64,000 nucleotides of DNA from UBA5070 sp035913415 (GCA_035913415.1 JAMIIV010000199.1:1-64000), one strand, 5' to 3'. Positions 1 through 8,477 are shown, counted from the stretch's first letter. Translations and numbers: made by a program. Notes: generated from the letters alone by a model not told the origin.

Positions 1-205
1 CCTCTTGCGACAGGGCGTGTACGCCGCGGTGGACGTTGGCGCGTTTGGTCCGTTCGAAATTCGCCATGGCGGAGATGACGGATTCCGGGACCTGGCTGGA
101 AGCCGCGTTGTCGAGGTAGGCCAGGGGCTTCCCGTGGACCGTCCGCGACAGGATGGGGAATCGCGCCCGTAGGCCCGCGATCTCGGCTTCCGTGAAGACG
201 CTCAT
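1..205 (-). CDS. sufS: SufS-type cysteine desulfurase, N-terminal part, cut by window edge
   Basis: Only the first 68 or so codons are present; the gene continues beyond base 1. The visible N-terminus has the group II cysteine desulfurase pattern: an FPIL segment, then YLDNAASSQVP, then RANVHRGVHALSQ. Known role of the family: a PLP enzyme that takes sulfur from cysteine and passes it as persulfide to the SufBCD scaffold for Fe-S cluster assembly in the cytoplasm. The ATG at 203-205 overlaps the sufD stop as ATGA, so translation is probably coupled to sufD. The catalytic lysine and cysteine lie outside the window and cannot be checked. Confidence 0.93.
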   Translation of the reverse strand, partial: MSVFTEAEIAGLRARFPILSRTVHGKPLAYLDNAASSQVPESVISAMANFERTKRANVHRGVHALSQE

Positions 206-1425
206 CCGATGCGGCCTTCCACCAGGCGCTCGAGGTCTTCGCGCACGGACTCCCAGGGAACTGACCCCACGACCTCTTCGGCGAAGGCCTTCACCAGCAC
301 GCGTTTGGCGTCCTGTTCGGACAGGCCCCGGCTGCGCAGGAAGAACAACGCCTTGGCATCCAGGCGACCCGTGGCCGAACCGTGGCTGCATTTGACGTCG
401 TCGGCCCAGATCTTCAACTGGGGGCGCGAATGGATGGTGGCCTCGCGGGCCAGCAGGATGTTGCGGCTCTGCTGGTGGGCCTGGGTGCCGTCGGCACCGT
501 GGTCCACCAGGAGGTTGCCCACGAAGTTGGAGCGCGCACGGTGGTTTGCCAGCGACTTCCAGGTCTGGTTCGAGACGCAGTCGCGTGCCAGATGGCGCAC
601 CGAGGTGAGGGCGTCGGCGAAATCGGAGCCCGAGACGGCCGAAAGCCCCGAGATCTCCAGGTGCGCGCCGACGGCGGCGAGGTCGGCGTGGAGCTCGCAA
701 CGCGACAAGGACGAGCCCAGCGCGAAGTGGCGCGCATCGAGCCGGGAATCCTGCTCCAGGCGCACGGCCAGGGCGTTCCACGACCGGGCCTGGGCCGATC
801 CGCGCTGCACGCGCACGTGCTCCAGGCGGGCGCCCACAGGCAGGACGGATTCCGTCACGGTGTGGCTGGCGGTGGGGATGCCTTCGGAAGACACGTGCGT
901 TTCCAGAACCGAGAGCCTGGCTCCGGGTGCGGGCATGAGAACATGGCGCAGCCACGAGCTCCCCGAACCGATGTCCAGGATCTGGACGGGGCCGGGCAGC
1001 TCGACGCCTTCGGCGACGCGCACGAACAGGCCGTCGGTCCAGCGTTCCAGGTTCAGTTGCATCAGGGCGTGGTCGGTCGGATCCGTATGGCCCAGACGCG
1101 CCTTGACGTCGGCGGTGCGGGCGTCGATGGCGCTGGAGAGGGGCTCGATGCTCCACTCGCGAGTGGGTTCGGGAAGGCGCGACAGCTCGCGCTGGAAGAT
1201 GCCACCCGAAAACACCGCCACGGCCCAGGCCTCGGGGGCCTCGAACTCGGCGGCCAGCGCCGAGCGTTCGTGGAAGGGCACGGCGGTGGTGTCGGGCATG
1301 AGTTCGCGCACGTCCAGGTGTTTCCAGTCCTCGTGGTCCTGGGTGGGCAGGCCGATGCGCGCCACTTCCTTCTCGGCGCGGCGGCGCATGCCCAGAAGCC
1401 ATCCCGGTTCCTGGGCGGGGCTCAT
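202..1425 (-). CDS. sufD: Fe-S cluster assembly protein SufD
   Basis: A 407-residue SufD-family protein, close to the usual length of about 420. It forms the SufBC2D scaffold with SufB and SufC, on which Fe-S clusters are built in the cytoplasm. The C-terminal half carries the SufB/SufD beta-helix pattern, including KCSHGSATGRLD near residue 345 and the ALFFLRSRGLSEQDA segment just after it. The start was set at the ATG (1423-1425) that overlaps the sufC stop as ATGA; a longer reading frame upstream is only sufC antiframe. The junction to sufS also overlaps, so sufC-sufD-sufS form one transcript. Confidence 0.95.
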   Translation of the reverse strand: MSPAQEPGWLLGMRRRAEKEVARIGLPTQDHEDWKHLDVRELMPDTTAVPFHERSALAAEFEAPEAWAVAVFSGGIFQRELSRLPEPTREWSIEPLSSAIDARTADVKARLGHTDPTDHALMQLNLERWTDGLFVRVAEGVELPGPVQILDIGSGSSWLRHVLMPAPGARLSVLETHVSSEGIPTASHTVTESVLPVGARLEHVRVQRGSAQARSWNALAVRLEQDSRLDARHFALGSSLSRCELHADLAAVGAHLEISGLSAVSGSDFADALTSVRHLARDCVSNQTWKSLANHRARSNFVGNLLVDHGADGTQAHQQSRNILLAREATIHSRPQLKIWADDVKCSHGSATGRLDAKALFFLRSRGLSEQDAKRVLVKAFAEEVVGSVPWESVREDLERLVEGRIG

Positions 1426-2183
1426 GAGGCGGCCGCCGTGAGCCACTCGTAGCCGCGTTCCTCGAGTTCCAGGGCCAGTTCCTTGGTGCCCGACTTCACG
1501 ATGCGGCCCTGGTGCAGCACGTGCACAAAATCCGGAACGATGTGGTCCAGTAGGCGCTGGTAGTGGGTGACCACCACGAACCCGCGTTCGGGGCCGCGCA
1601 GGGTGTTCACGCCTTCGGCGCAATCGCGCAGGGCGTCAATGTCCAGACCCGAGTCGGTTTCGTCCAGCAGGGCCAGTTCGGGCTCCAGCACCAGCATCTG
1701 CAGCACCTCGTTGCGCTTCTTCTGGCCGCCCGAGAAGCCCTCGTTCAGCGAGCGGGAAACCAACGAGGGATCCATGTGCACCGATTTCATCTTCTCGCGC
1801 AGAAGTTTGAGGAACGCTCCACCGTCGAGTTCCGGAAGCCCCTTGTGCTTGCGGTGTTCGTTCAGGGCGGTGCGTAGGAAGTAGTTGTTGGCCACACCGG
1901 GAATTTCCACCGGGTACTGGAAGGCCACGAACACCCCTTCGCGGGCGCGGATTTCCGGAGCCAGCGCCAGCAGATCCTGGCCCTTGTAGGTGATGGACCC
2001 TTCGAGGATCTCGTAGGCGGGGTTGCCGGCCAGCACCTGGCTCAGCGTGCTCTTGCCGGCGCCGTTGGGCCCCATGATGGCGTGGACTTCGCCGCGGCGG
2101 ACCACGAGGTCGAGACCCTTCAGGATCTCCGTGTTTCCGGCCCGGGCCCGCAGGCCCCGGATCTCGAGAAGAACGTCGCTCAT
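1422..2183 (-). CDS. sufC: Fe-S cluster assembly ATPase SufC
   Basis: A 253-residue ABC ATPase of the SufC family. Visible motifs are Walker A GPNGAGKS (near residue 35), the signature FSGGQKKR (near 147), Walker B LALLDETDSGLD (near 170) and the switch histidine in VVVTHYQRLL. SufC binds SufB and SufD and powers cluster assembly on the SufBC2D scaffold; it has no membrane partner. The start ATG at 2181-2183 opens with MSDVLLEI. It is the first gene of sufCDS and sits 88 nt from an Rrf2-type operator. sufB is not adjacent; it lies about 9.3 kb away with the same operator type. Confidence 0.97.
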   Translation of the reverse strand: MSDVLLEIRGLRARAGNTEILKGLDLVVRRGEVHAIMGPNGAGKSTLSQVLAGNPAYEILEGSITYKGQDLLALAPEIRAREGVFVAFQYPVEIPGVANNYFLRTALNEHRKHKGLPELDGGAFLKLLREKMKSVHMDPSLVSRSLNEGFSGGQKKRNEVLQMLVLEPELALLDETDSGLDIDALRDCAEGVNTLRGPERGFVVVTHYQRLLDHIVPDFVHVLHQGRIVKSGTKELALELEERGYEWLTAAAS

Positions 2184-2264
2184 CGTGGATCTCCCGTCGT
2201 GGCGTCTCCTGGGCCGATCCCGCGTTCGCGGGCCTCGGCGGACCAGGAAGAAGTGTCTCCGCTT

Positions 2265-2293
2265 AAAATAGAACCGAAATGGTTCGGTATCAA
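2265..2293 (-). promoter_or_regulatory. sufC promoter with embedded Rrf2-type operator
   Basis: Read on the minus strand this is TTGATA, a 17-nt spacer and TATTTT, a plausible sigma-70 promoter pointing at sufC. The spacer contains the perfect dyad GAACC-N5-GGTTC (2271-2285). The same arrangement occurs upstream of sufB and of the Rrf2 gene at 15569-16021. The position between -35 and -10 suggests repression by the Rrf2 protein. The rest of 2184-2528 holds only this promoter and a dispersed repeat. Confidence 0.8.
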
Positions 2294-2349
2294 CCGATGC
2301 CGAGGTCCGGAATCCATTCGCAGGGGAATGTGGGCTGGCGTACGGAATC

Positions 2350-2442
2350 GTGGTCGAGCATTTCTCGGCGGTTGAGCCTCTCGAGACCAGCCGCGGTGGG
2401 CCTCGACAGGCCCGACCACCGAACGACAAGCTCGATCACCGG
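2350..2442. repeat. Dispersed palindromic intergenic repeat, copy 1 (degenerate)
   Basis: Contains diverged copies of a GTGGTCGAG / CTCTCGAGACC arm and its complement CTCGACAGG / CGACCACC, forming a stem-loop-like REP element. Related copies lie at 3161-3254, 32614-32685 and 38236-38343, all between genes. Confidence 0.6.
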
Positions 2443-2528
2443 GGAGCCGAGCCCGCCCACCGAGAGCGGCTCGGTTGCGGGGTGGGCGACACTTGACCAG
2501 GTCGGCAGGATTTTCGACCTCCCCGGAC

Positions 2529-3095
2529 ATGACCCTGCTCCCCTTGTTCCTGGCCCTGCTCCCGTCCTTGGAGCTCACCCGCTTCTGGCCGTCCAACCGA
2601 CCCGATTCCGCGGAGACGTTTTCCACCCTGCGGCGGCACGAGGTGGTGGTGTTTCCTGTCCGGATCGATTCCGCCGCCTTCCGTGACCAGATCCTGGGGG
2701 ATTGGGTGTACCTGCATTCCACCGACGGGTATCTGCGCCGCCGACTCCCGAGTTCCGGTTGGAGGCAACTGGGGGCACGGCTCATCTTCGAACGGGTGGA
2801 CGAGGAGCGGGTGGTGAAGCCGATGTTCTACCAGCACTTCTACAACGCACGACAGGGAATGCTCTTCGAGGGGATCCGGTACAGGATCGTGGACACGACA
2901 AAAAACGCCCGATGGCAGAACGACACGTGTTATCCCATTGGCTACATCTCCCGTTTCCCGTCCGATTCGGGAGTGGACATGGGCGGCTGGTGCAATTCCG
3001 ACAAGAGCCATGACCCCACCATTCGCTACCTGGCGGGGGACACCCTGGTCATCGACCAGCGCGATGGCAAGTTGACGGTGTTCCGCCGCCGCTGA
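2529..3095 (+). CDS. Hypothetical secreted protein
   Basis: A 188-residue protein that I do not recognise. The first 18 residues (MTLLPLFLALLPSLELTR) look like a weak signal peptide or membrane anchor. The rest is a compact soluble domain with four cysteines or fewer, rich in Arg, Asp and aromatic residues, ending in LVIDQRDGKLTVFRRR. A start upstream at 2475 is possible in the same frame, but 2529 places the hydrophobic stretch at the N-terminus. No clear ribosome binding site supports either. It is divergent from sufC and convergent with the RseB-like gene, with a dispersed repeat on each side, so it is probably its own transcription unit. Confidence 0.55.
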   Translation: MTLLPLFLALLPSLELTRFWPSNRPDSAETFSTLRRHEVVVFPVRIDSAAFRDQILGDWVYLHSTDGYLRRRLPSSGWRQLGARLIFERVDEERVVKPMFYQHFYNARQGMLFEGIRYRIVDTTKNARWQNDTCYPIGYISRFPSDSGVDMGGWCNSDKSHDPTIRYLAGDTLVIDQRDGKLTVFRRR

Positions 3096-3160
3096 ACTCC
3101 ACCGCTGTGGCCGAAGGGCAAGCGTTGGGTGATCGGATCGCGGTGGCCAATCGGATCGCG

Positions 3161-3254
3161 GTGGTCGAGCCTGTCGAGACCAGCCGCGGTGGATCTCGAC
3201 AGGCTCGATCACCGGGTGGACAGACTCGATCACCGGGTAGAGGCTCGACCACCG
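3161..3254. repeat. Dispersed palindromic intergenic repeat, copy 2
   Basis: The clearest copy: GTGGTCGAGCCTGTCGAGAC is followed by the near-complementary GATCTCGACAGGCTCGATCA, then two further CTCGA(T/C)CACCG half-sites. It lies between two convergent genes (ends 3095 and 3276), where it could fold as a transcript-end hairpin. Confidence 0.7.
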
Positions 3255-3275
3255 ATAAGAGCTTCCCGTCGAATC

Positions 3276-4217
3276 TCAGCGCAGCCCGTCGGCGATGCGG
3301 CGCAGCTCCGCGGGAGGCAGAGGTCCGGTGACCAGCAGGGACAGGTCGCCTTGACGGCGCACGACCACGGGGTCCGGACCGCCCAGGTGGCAGGGACGGT
3401 CGCCTTCGCAGTCGTGGAAGGCGCGTTTGCCGCGGCTGGCGAAGACCGAGACCAGACGGGAACCGTCGCTCCAACGCAGGTGGGACAAACGCCGACGGTG
3501 GCCCTGCAGCCAACCTTGGCCTGCGGGTTCGAATCCTGGAGGCAGCCACGAGGGCATGGGGGGAGCGAAGCCGATGGCTTGTGCGACGGCTTGCAGGTTC
3601 GGTTCCTCGTGTGGCACCGGGGCGGACGGACGTCTGTGGAGGGTCCAGCCTGCGGGCACCGAGAAGGACGTCTCGGGACATCCCCGGCCGGGCTGCAGTT
3701 GCAGCATGTGGCGGGCGCCTGGGCCGGGGCCTTCGCCGCGCAGAAGCAACGGGAGCGTGGTGTCCATCCAAAGCCGCATCGCGCCACCGCGAGGGCCGCG
3801 CACGGTGTAGACCATCACGGAACGACCCAGGAGAGTGTCGTGCCCGTAGACCACCGGCCGAGGCATGCCCGGGGGCGGGCCTCCGCGGCCGCGGCGGGAC
3901 TTCCAGGTGCGGGTGGCGGGATCCAGCAGGACCATCGAGTCTCCGGCTTCCCACATCGCACGGCCGTCGCGGAAGTCGATGCGCGACCCGGATGGACCTC
4001 CGCAGGCGGTCGCGGTGTCCTTCTTCCCATCGGGGCGTTCGAGTTCCACGCGCCCCGACCACGGAAGTCGCGAACGCCCCGTGATGGCCGAATCCATCCA
4101 GGTGGGGGGAGGCACCGCGCGATGGCGCGAGGGTGGAGCTCCCGGAGGCGGCTCGTCCGGCGGTGGTCCCGGAGGCTCCCAGGCCGACAGGAGCATGGCG
4201 ATGATGGTGGCGATCAT
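3276..4217 (-). CDS. RseB/MucB-like periplasmic sensor, third gene of a sigma-factor operon
   Basis: A 313-residue protein with an N-terminal hydrophobic segment (MIATIIAMLLSAW) and a proline-rich linker. A beta-rich region follows with HDTLLGRSVMVYTVRG, LPLLLRGEG and a C-terminal part with PSWLPPGFE, which is the layout of RseB/MucB-like proteins related to lipoprotein carrier folds. In the known RseB system such proteins bind the periplasmic part of the anti-sigma factor and tune release of the sigma factor. The ATG (4215-4217) overlaps the anti-sigma stop as ATGA. Membership of the family is inferred from pattern and context, not from a search. A plain outer-membrane lipoprotein-sorting-like protein is the alternative. 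Confidence 0.65.
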   Translation of the reverse strand: MIATIIAMLLSAWEPPGPPPDEPPPGAPPSRHRAVPPPTWMDSAITGRSRLPWSGRVELERPDGKKDTATACGGPSGSRIDFRDGRAMWEAGDSMVLLDPATRTWKSRRGRGGPPPGMPRPVVYGHDTLLGRSVMVYTVRGPRGGAMRLWMDTTLPLLLRGEGPGPGARHMLQLQPGRGCPETSFSVPAGWTLHRRPSAPVPHEEPNLQAVAQAIGFAPPMPSWLPPGFEPAGQGWLQGHRRRLSHLRWSDGSRLVSVFASRGKRAFHDCEGDRPCHLGGPDPVVVRRQGDLSLLVTGPLPPAELRRIADGLR

Positions 4218-4531
4218 CGTGAAGACTCCACGGCGGCGACCACCCAGGGGTCGGCCCAAGGGTCGGTGAGGGTGGCGTCGACGTGGGCTTCCTGCCAGGC
4301 GGTCTCGGGGGCGGCAGTCCGCGACATCCAGGTCGCGATGCCACCGACGACCAGGGCCAGGGCCGCCATGGCGGACAGAATGTGTCTGCGCGCCACGAAA
4401 CGCGCCAGCGGGTGCCGGCGGGGGCGGGGCGGGCGCAACGCGGACAGGCGCGATTGCAGGTCGGTCCAGTCGGAGCTGCCTTCGCGGCGCGGCAGGTTCC
4501 GCAGGGCGTGTTCGAGGTCTTGGTCGTTCAT
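4214..4531 (-). CDS. Probable membrane-bound anti-sigma factor
   Basis: A 105-residue protein with an N-terminal cytosolic part (MNDQDLEHALRNLPRRE...), a basic stretch, one membrane helix around residues 53-68 (ILSAMAALALVVGGIATWM) and a short outer tail ending DPWVVAAVESSR. This one-helix topology directly after an ECF sigma factor is typical of anti-sigma factors that hold the sigma factor at the inner membrane. Both junctions overlap by ATGA, so it is co-translated with the sigma factor and the RseB-like protein. It has no zinc-binding HxxxCxxC motif, so it is not a ZAS-type anti-sigma factor. Confidence 0.75.
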   Translation of the reverse strand: MNDQDLEHALRNLPRREGSSDWTDLQSRLSALRPPRPRRHPLARFVARRHILSAMAALALVVGGIATWMSRTAAPETAWQEAHVDATLTDPWADPWVVAAVESSR

Positions 4532-5154
4532 GGTGCGTGGCTTCCGCGAAGAAGGTATTCCTTGAGGCGGGTCCGGGCCCGGGACAGGCGCGAGAGCACG
4601 GTGCCGCGGGGTAGGTCGAGGATTCCCGCGACCTCCTCCACCGAGCGTTCGTCCAGGTAGTGCAACACCACCGGAAGCCGGAACGGTTCGGGCAGGGATT
4701 GCACCGCCCGGTCCAGGCCCGACAGTGCCTGGCCTTGGGCGAGGCGATCCGACGCATCGGGTTCGGGGTCGGAGAGGGCCTCGAGAGTGTCGTCGGTGGG
4801 GAGGTCGTCGAAGCGGTTGGTGCGACGCCAGTGGTCGCGCAGCAGGTTCATCGCGATGCGGCGCAGCCATCCCGCGAAGGCGGCGTCATCGCGCAGTTCG
4901 TGGAGGCCCTGCCAGGCCTTCACGAAGGCCAGTTGCACGATCTCGTGGGCGTCGTGTTCGTCGTCCACCAGTCGAACCATCACGTTGTGCAGGTCCGGGC
5001 GGGTGTGCTCGTAGAGATCGCGGAAGGCGTTCATGTCTCCCCGCCGCGAGGGGGCCACCCAGCGCACCCAAGGGCGGGGCTTCGCTGCGCTGTCAGCCCC
5101 CTTCGGCGGAGCCGAGGGAGCGTGCCGTTGCGGTGCCGAGATCTCGGAATCCAT
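4528..5154 (-). CDS. ECF (group 4) RNA polymerase sigma factor
   Basis: A 208-residue sigma factor with region 2 (MNAFRDLYEHTRPDLHNVM and the HEIVQLAFVKAWQGL segment) and region 4 (LPEPFRLPVVLHYLDERSVEEVAGILDLPRGTV, LSRARTRLKEYL). Known role: binds RNA polymerase core and directs it to a small regulon, often its own promoter, on an envelope or stress signal. The conserved RRGDMNAF block needs an upstream start; MDSEISAPQ at 5154 was chosen. An in-frame ATG at 5244 would add 30 residues. The following anti-sigma and RseB-like genes suggest signalling from the envelope. Confidence 0.9.
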   Translation of the reverse strand: MDSEISAPQRHAPSAPPKGADSAAKPRPWVRWVAPSRRGDMNAFRDLYEHTRPDLHNVMVRLVDDEHDAHEIVQLAFVKAWQGLHELRDDAAFAGWLRRIAMNLLRDHWRRTNRFDDLPTDDTLEALSDPEPDASDRLAQGQALSGLDRAVQSLPEPFRLPVVLHYLDERSVEEVAGILDLPRGTVLSRLSRARTRLKEYLLRGSHAP

Positions 5155-5247
5155 GGGGCAAAGGTGCCTTTCCGCAGGGCACGACGCCCGCATGTGCGTG
5201 CCCACGACGCCTGGAGGTGAGAGGATGGCGCTGGCGGTGGACATGCC

Positions 5248-5319
5248 TCAGTCGGCGTACGGTGTCGGTGGCGCAACGGCGGGGGCCAGGACGACCAGAA
5301 ACGGTGTGGGGCTCGTCAT
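5248..5319 (-). CDS. Possible 23-residue leader ORF upstream of the sigma factor
   Basis: A short ORF (MTSPTPFLVVLAPAVAPPTP...) preceded on the minus strand by a strong GGAGGAA about 6 nt before its ATG. It stops 3 nt before the ATG at 5244 that is in frame with the sigma factor. It could be a translated leader or merely mark the true transcript start. No function is claimed. The surrounding 5155-5400 holds nothing else recognisable. Confidence 0.25.
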   Translation of the reverse strand: MTSPTPFLVVLAPAVAPPTPYAD

Positions 5320-5400
5320 GCGCGATTCCTCCGTGTCCGCGGGATGCGGTGTTCCAGAGGAGGACGCACGAGGCGCCGGGGCGATTCCCGGATTTTTGCG

Positions 5401-6702
5401 TCAGGGACCCGAGGACAGCGACACCGGCACCAGCAGATCCTTGGCGGGGCCCCACAGGCCGCTGGCGGCCCGATTCTCGATGGCCTGCCGCAGCGGGTAG
5501 CTGTGGGGAATGGGCCAGCCGGTGGCCAGGAATTCCCGGGGGTCTCCGGAGGCCAGGTAGGCCGATGTGGACCAATCGGCGCGGCGCCGTTCCAGGACGA
5601 TGGGCGCCAAGAAGGCGTCGAGTTGCGCGTCGCGGCCGAACCACTTCTCGATGCGCAAGACCATGAACATCTCGCGGATGACGGAGTCCGTTTCGCCGAG
5701 CAGGCGCGACAGGGTGGCCATGCCGGCGCTGTCGGGGGGTGCCGCGAGGTCCTGCAGCGCCCGGACCGTGGTGCGCAGGGTGAGCCTGCGGACCAGTTCG
5801 TCCATCAGGCGCGGATCGAAGGACGGACGCGGTTGGCCGAGTACCACCACGGCGTTGGACACGGCGCGGCGCAGCAGGGTTTGACGGAAATTGACGGAAT
5901 TTGCGGCGCCCAGCCAGGGAAGCAGCTCGGTGAGCAGGACGGTGTCGGCCTGGGCGACCTCGTGGGCGAAGGACCTCACGAGGAAGCCGTCTTGCCCACC
6001 CAGGGAATCCAGGTGCCGCACCAGGTTGGTCTGCGAGTCGGGCGGGAGGCCTTGGAGGCGCAGGACGTCGGCCAGGTCGCGGCTGAAGGAGGGGTCGCGC
6101 ACCAGGGAGCCGTTGGGGTCGCGGGCGAGGGAGTCGAGGAAGGCGCCGGGGGGGCGCTGCGACGCGCCGGCGCGTCGGGACAAGGTTCCCAGGACGGAGG
6201 TGGCTTCCGGGGAGCGCTGGTCCCGGGGCTTGGACAGGGTGGTGTAGGGGAGGGGGAATCCGGTGATGCCCCGGGCGAGGGAATCGCCGAAGGTCTGGAG
6301 GGAGCCTGGGGAACGGTGGGTCAGCCAGGCGCGACCCACGGCGTCGGTGAACAGATTGATGCCGGCGCGCAAGGTGTCGCCGGGTTGGAAGCTGCCGGCG
6401 GGCACGATGGTGGTGAGCACGTCGCTGGGAGAGACCAGGGAAAAGACCAGTTCGGAGGCCGACCAAGGGATGGAGGCCGCGAAGGCGCCGGAACTGTCCG
6501 TGATGCCGGAGGCCAGGACACGGGTGGAGTCGGAAAGGGTCCAGCGGGCGGCGATCAGAGCCGTGGTGTCTTCGGCCGAGCCGATCACCACGGCGGTGAG
6601 TTCGTTTTCGACCTCGGTGCTGGCGGTACGGTCGCTGGCGCAACCGGCAAGGGAGAGAGCCACCCATGCGGTGGTCACCCCGATGGGGTGTGCGAGACTC
6701 AT
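5401..6702 (-). CDS. Hypothetical lipoprotein paired with a TIGR02147 regulator
   Basis: A 433-residue protein with a signal peptide and lipobox LAGC (Cys near residue 21), so probably lipid-anchored in the envelope. The body has a carboxypeptidase-like repeat region (residues 30-110, with SGITDSSGAFAASIPWS) followed by a mostly helical, Arg/Asp/Leu-rich region. I do not recognise the family. The ATG overlaps the stop of the upstream regulator gene as ATGA, so the two are translated together. Pairing of TIGR02147 regulators with secreted or lipid-anchored partners is common in Fibrobacter genomes; the functional link is an inference. Confidence 0.7.
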   Translation of the reverse strand: MSLAHPIGVTTAWVALSLAGCASDRTASTEVENELTAVVIGSAEDTTALIAARWTLSDSTRVLASGITDSSGAFAASIPWSASELVFSLVSPSDVLTTIVPAGSFQPGDTLRAGINLFTDAVGRAWLTHRSPGSLQTFGDSLARGITGFPLPYTTLSKPRDQRSPEATSVLGTLSRRAGASQRPPGAFLDSLARDPNGSLVRDPSFSRDLADVLRLQGLPPDSQTNLVRHLDSLGGQDGFLVRSFAHEVAQADTVLLTELLPWLGAANSVNFRQTLLRRAVSNAVVVLGQPRPSFDPRLMDELVRRLTLRTTVRALQDLAAPPDSAGMATLSRLLGETDSVIREMFMVLRIEKWFGRDAQLDAFLAPIVLERRRADWSTSAYLASGDPREFLATGWPIPHSYPLRQAIENRAASGLWGPAKDLLVPVSLSSGP

Positions 6703-7568
6703 GGCTCTTCCCGCGAGTTGCGGACCTGCGAGACCGGGAAGACCTGCAGCAGCGACTGGTAGACGCGCCGGGAGTCGCCGGCGACGCCGGTCCAGAACTT
6801 CTTGTTCTCGGCTTCCGACAACTGGACCATGCGTGCGCGCAACTCCTTCAGCTCCTGGCGGAAGGTGCGGAAGCCCTCTTCGGAGAGCACCAGGGTGAGG
6901 GCGGAGACGTCGCGCTCCTCCTTGGGGATGCGCTCGACCGCGTCGAGTCCGAGTTCCATCTGGGCTCGAATGTAGCGATAGTAGTGTTCGGGCCCGAAAT
7001 GCGGGACCTTCTTGACGTGCTCCACCGACGGACGCAACTCGCCCGAGGCGAAGCGCTTGACCATGCCCAGGCGCTCCAGGACGGCGATGCCCTCCTTGGC
7101 CTGGGCCGCGGTGATGGGGGGATTCAGGGACTTCGCGAGTTTGGCGGGATCGCCTTTGTACGGTTCGATCAGAAGCCATTCCCGGATGGCTCCGTAGTAC
7201 CACTTGCTGAAGTACTCGAAGCGGTCGGGGTCGATGAGGTCGCGCGGGACCTCGTGGAAGCTGGCCAGCTTTTCGAAGGCGCGGTTGCGGGTGGGCACCG
7301 TGGGGGCGTGGACGTAGTCGACCAACGTCTGGAAGTACAGCTCCTCGCGCGCCGACAGGTTCAGGATGCGCGAGAACGCTTCCATCTGGGGACGCCCCAG
7401 CTTGCGGCGTCCGGCCAACAGGTCGGCGAGCCATCCGGAGGTCTTGACGCCCAAGCGCGACTGGATCCAGCGCTGGCTGATCTTCGCGTCCTTTTCCTTG
7501 AGCCCTTGAAGTGCGTCCTTCAGGAAAGCCCGGTAGTCGGTGTAGTGGAAGATCGAGATCACGTCCAT
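6699..7568 (-). CDS. TIGR02147-family regulator (Fibrobacter paralogous family)
   Basis: A 289-residue soluble protein that opens with MDVISIFHYTDYRAFLKDAL and carries the family hallmarks: RWIQSRLGVKTSGWLADLLAGRRKL (a helix-turn-helix-like unit near residues 32-56) and FSRILNLSAREELYFQTLV. The middle has KWYYGAIREWL and the end has RVYQSLLQVFPVS. The family is a large paralogous group first defined in Fibrobacter succinogenes and is thought to be regulatory; no mechanism is firmly established. It supports the phylum assignment. The lipoprotein gene downstream overlaps by 4 nt. Confidence 0.9.
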   Translation of the reverse strand: MDVISIFHYTDYRAFLKDALQGLKEKDAKISQRWIQSRLGVKTSGWLADLLAGRRKLGRPQMEAFSRILNLSAREELYFQTLVDYVHAPTVPTRNRAFEKLASFHEVPRDLIDPDRFEYFSKWYYGAIREWLLIEPYKGDPAKLAKSLNPPITAAQAKEGIAVLERLGMVKRFASGELRPSVEHVKKVPHFGPEHYYRYIRAQMELGLDAVERIPKEERDVSALTLVLSEEGFRTFRQELKELRARMVQLSEAENKKFWTGVAGDSRRVYQSLLQVFPVSQVRNSREEP

Positions 7569-7942
7569 GGTCCTGGGTAACAGGATACCTCTAATTCCCC
7601 GGTGGCGTCTCCTCCGAAGGAGCGTGCGGTGCCGCCCGTGGCCTTTCCTCGCTAGCCGGCCGCGGGCGGCGACCTCCTGTCCGGCTCGGGCCCGTGCGGT
7701 CCCAGGTCAGGCGTTGGGACCGTGTCGGGACCTCCTCGGACAGGACGTCTTTCGCACTCCCTGAAGATCGTCTCCAGTTCCCCCCGAGGGCATCAGGAGC
7801 CCCGGTATATCCGCTCCCGGATTGGGAGCGATTCTCTCCGCCCGCCCGTTCGAGACGCGCCTTCGGCGCTTCTCAAGCATGTCCCGAGCTTGTCAAAGGG
7901 ACGCGCGGTGGTTTGGGCCGTTCCGAGGTTTTTCTCCCGCTC
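7569..7942. other. Intergenic region without a convincing gene
   Basis: 374 bases between the TIGR02147 start and the end of the ParB-like gene. The sequence is GC-rich with short inverted stretches (for example around CGCGCCTTCGGCGC near 7855). No reading frame here has a start, RBS and protein-like composition together. The promoter of the TIGR02147 gene should lie at its left edge, but I see no clear -35/-10. Confidence 0.5.
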
Positions 7943-8356
7943 TCAGCCCGGGGCGCGGGCGGGGCGGATGGAGACGATCTTGCAGGGGATCAGGGCGTCT
8001 TCGTCGTAGTGGTACACCGAACACATGCGGTGGTAGCCGTCGGCCACCAGCACGCGCCCGCCGTTTCCCGTGCGCGCCAGCAGGATCGGTGACAGCGCCT
8101 TGCCGTCCTCGATCTTCTCGTGGTTGCGCTCCACGTGGCTGTTGGACACGCCCAGCAGGGACAGGCTCGAGGCCCGGAAGATGTCCTTGGCCTTGAAGGC
8201 GGTCATGGGGGCCTCGCGCAGGTCCTTCACGACCCGCTTGGCCTCGTCTTCGGTGTAGTGCAGCGACAGGTACGACAGGGCGCCCGGATAATTGTGGTCC
8301 TCCGGCTCGGAAAGCCAGTGGATCTTCTCCTTGTCGTCCTTCTTGCCGTTGCCCAT
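7943..8356 (-). CDS. ParB/sulfiredoxin-fold (ParB N-terminal-like) protein
   Basis: A 137-residue protein. The C-terminal half reads IEDGKALSPILLART, then LVADGYHRMCSVYHYDED and ALIPCKIV, which is the ParB/Srx-like core: a PI-L motif followed by a G-H-R/H-R nucleotide-binding segment. It lacks the helix-turn-helix and CTP-hydrolase extension of chromosomal ParB and is not beside parA, so it is not a partition protein. Small stand-alone members of this superfamily exist with unknown roles. Start MGNGKKDDKEKIHWL at 8356 is the only good one. It is a single-gene unit. Confidence 0.7.
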   Translation of the reverse strand: MGNGKKDDKEKIHWLSEPEDHNYPGALSYLSLHYTEDEAKRVVKDLREAPMTAFKAKDIFRASSLSLLGVSNSHVERNHEKIEDGKALSPILLARTGNGGRVLVADGYHRMCSVYHYDEDALIPCKIVSIRPARAPG

Positions 8357-8477
8357 CGTCGCGGTCCTTGGAGGGTGTGCGTCCTTCCGTGACCGCGCGG
8401 GAAGCGGCGCGGACGGCTCATACCGTGCAGGGTAGAAATCCACCCCGCCAGAAGCTCCGTCCACGTGCCGCCTGGAA

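Noticed and set aside
202..1441. Long + strand frames opposite sufD
   Set aside because: sufD and sufS on the minus strand have family motifs and overlapping junctions; the + frames have none.
7943..8356. Chromosome partition protein ParB
   Set aside because: Only the N-terminal ParB/Srx-like core is present, with no helix-turn-helix domain and no parA or parS nearby.
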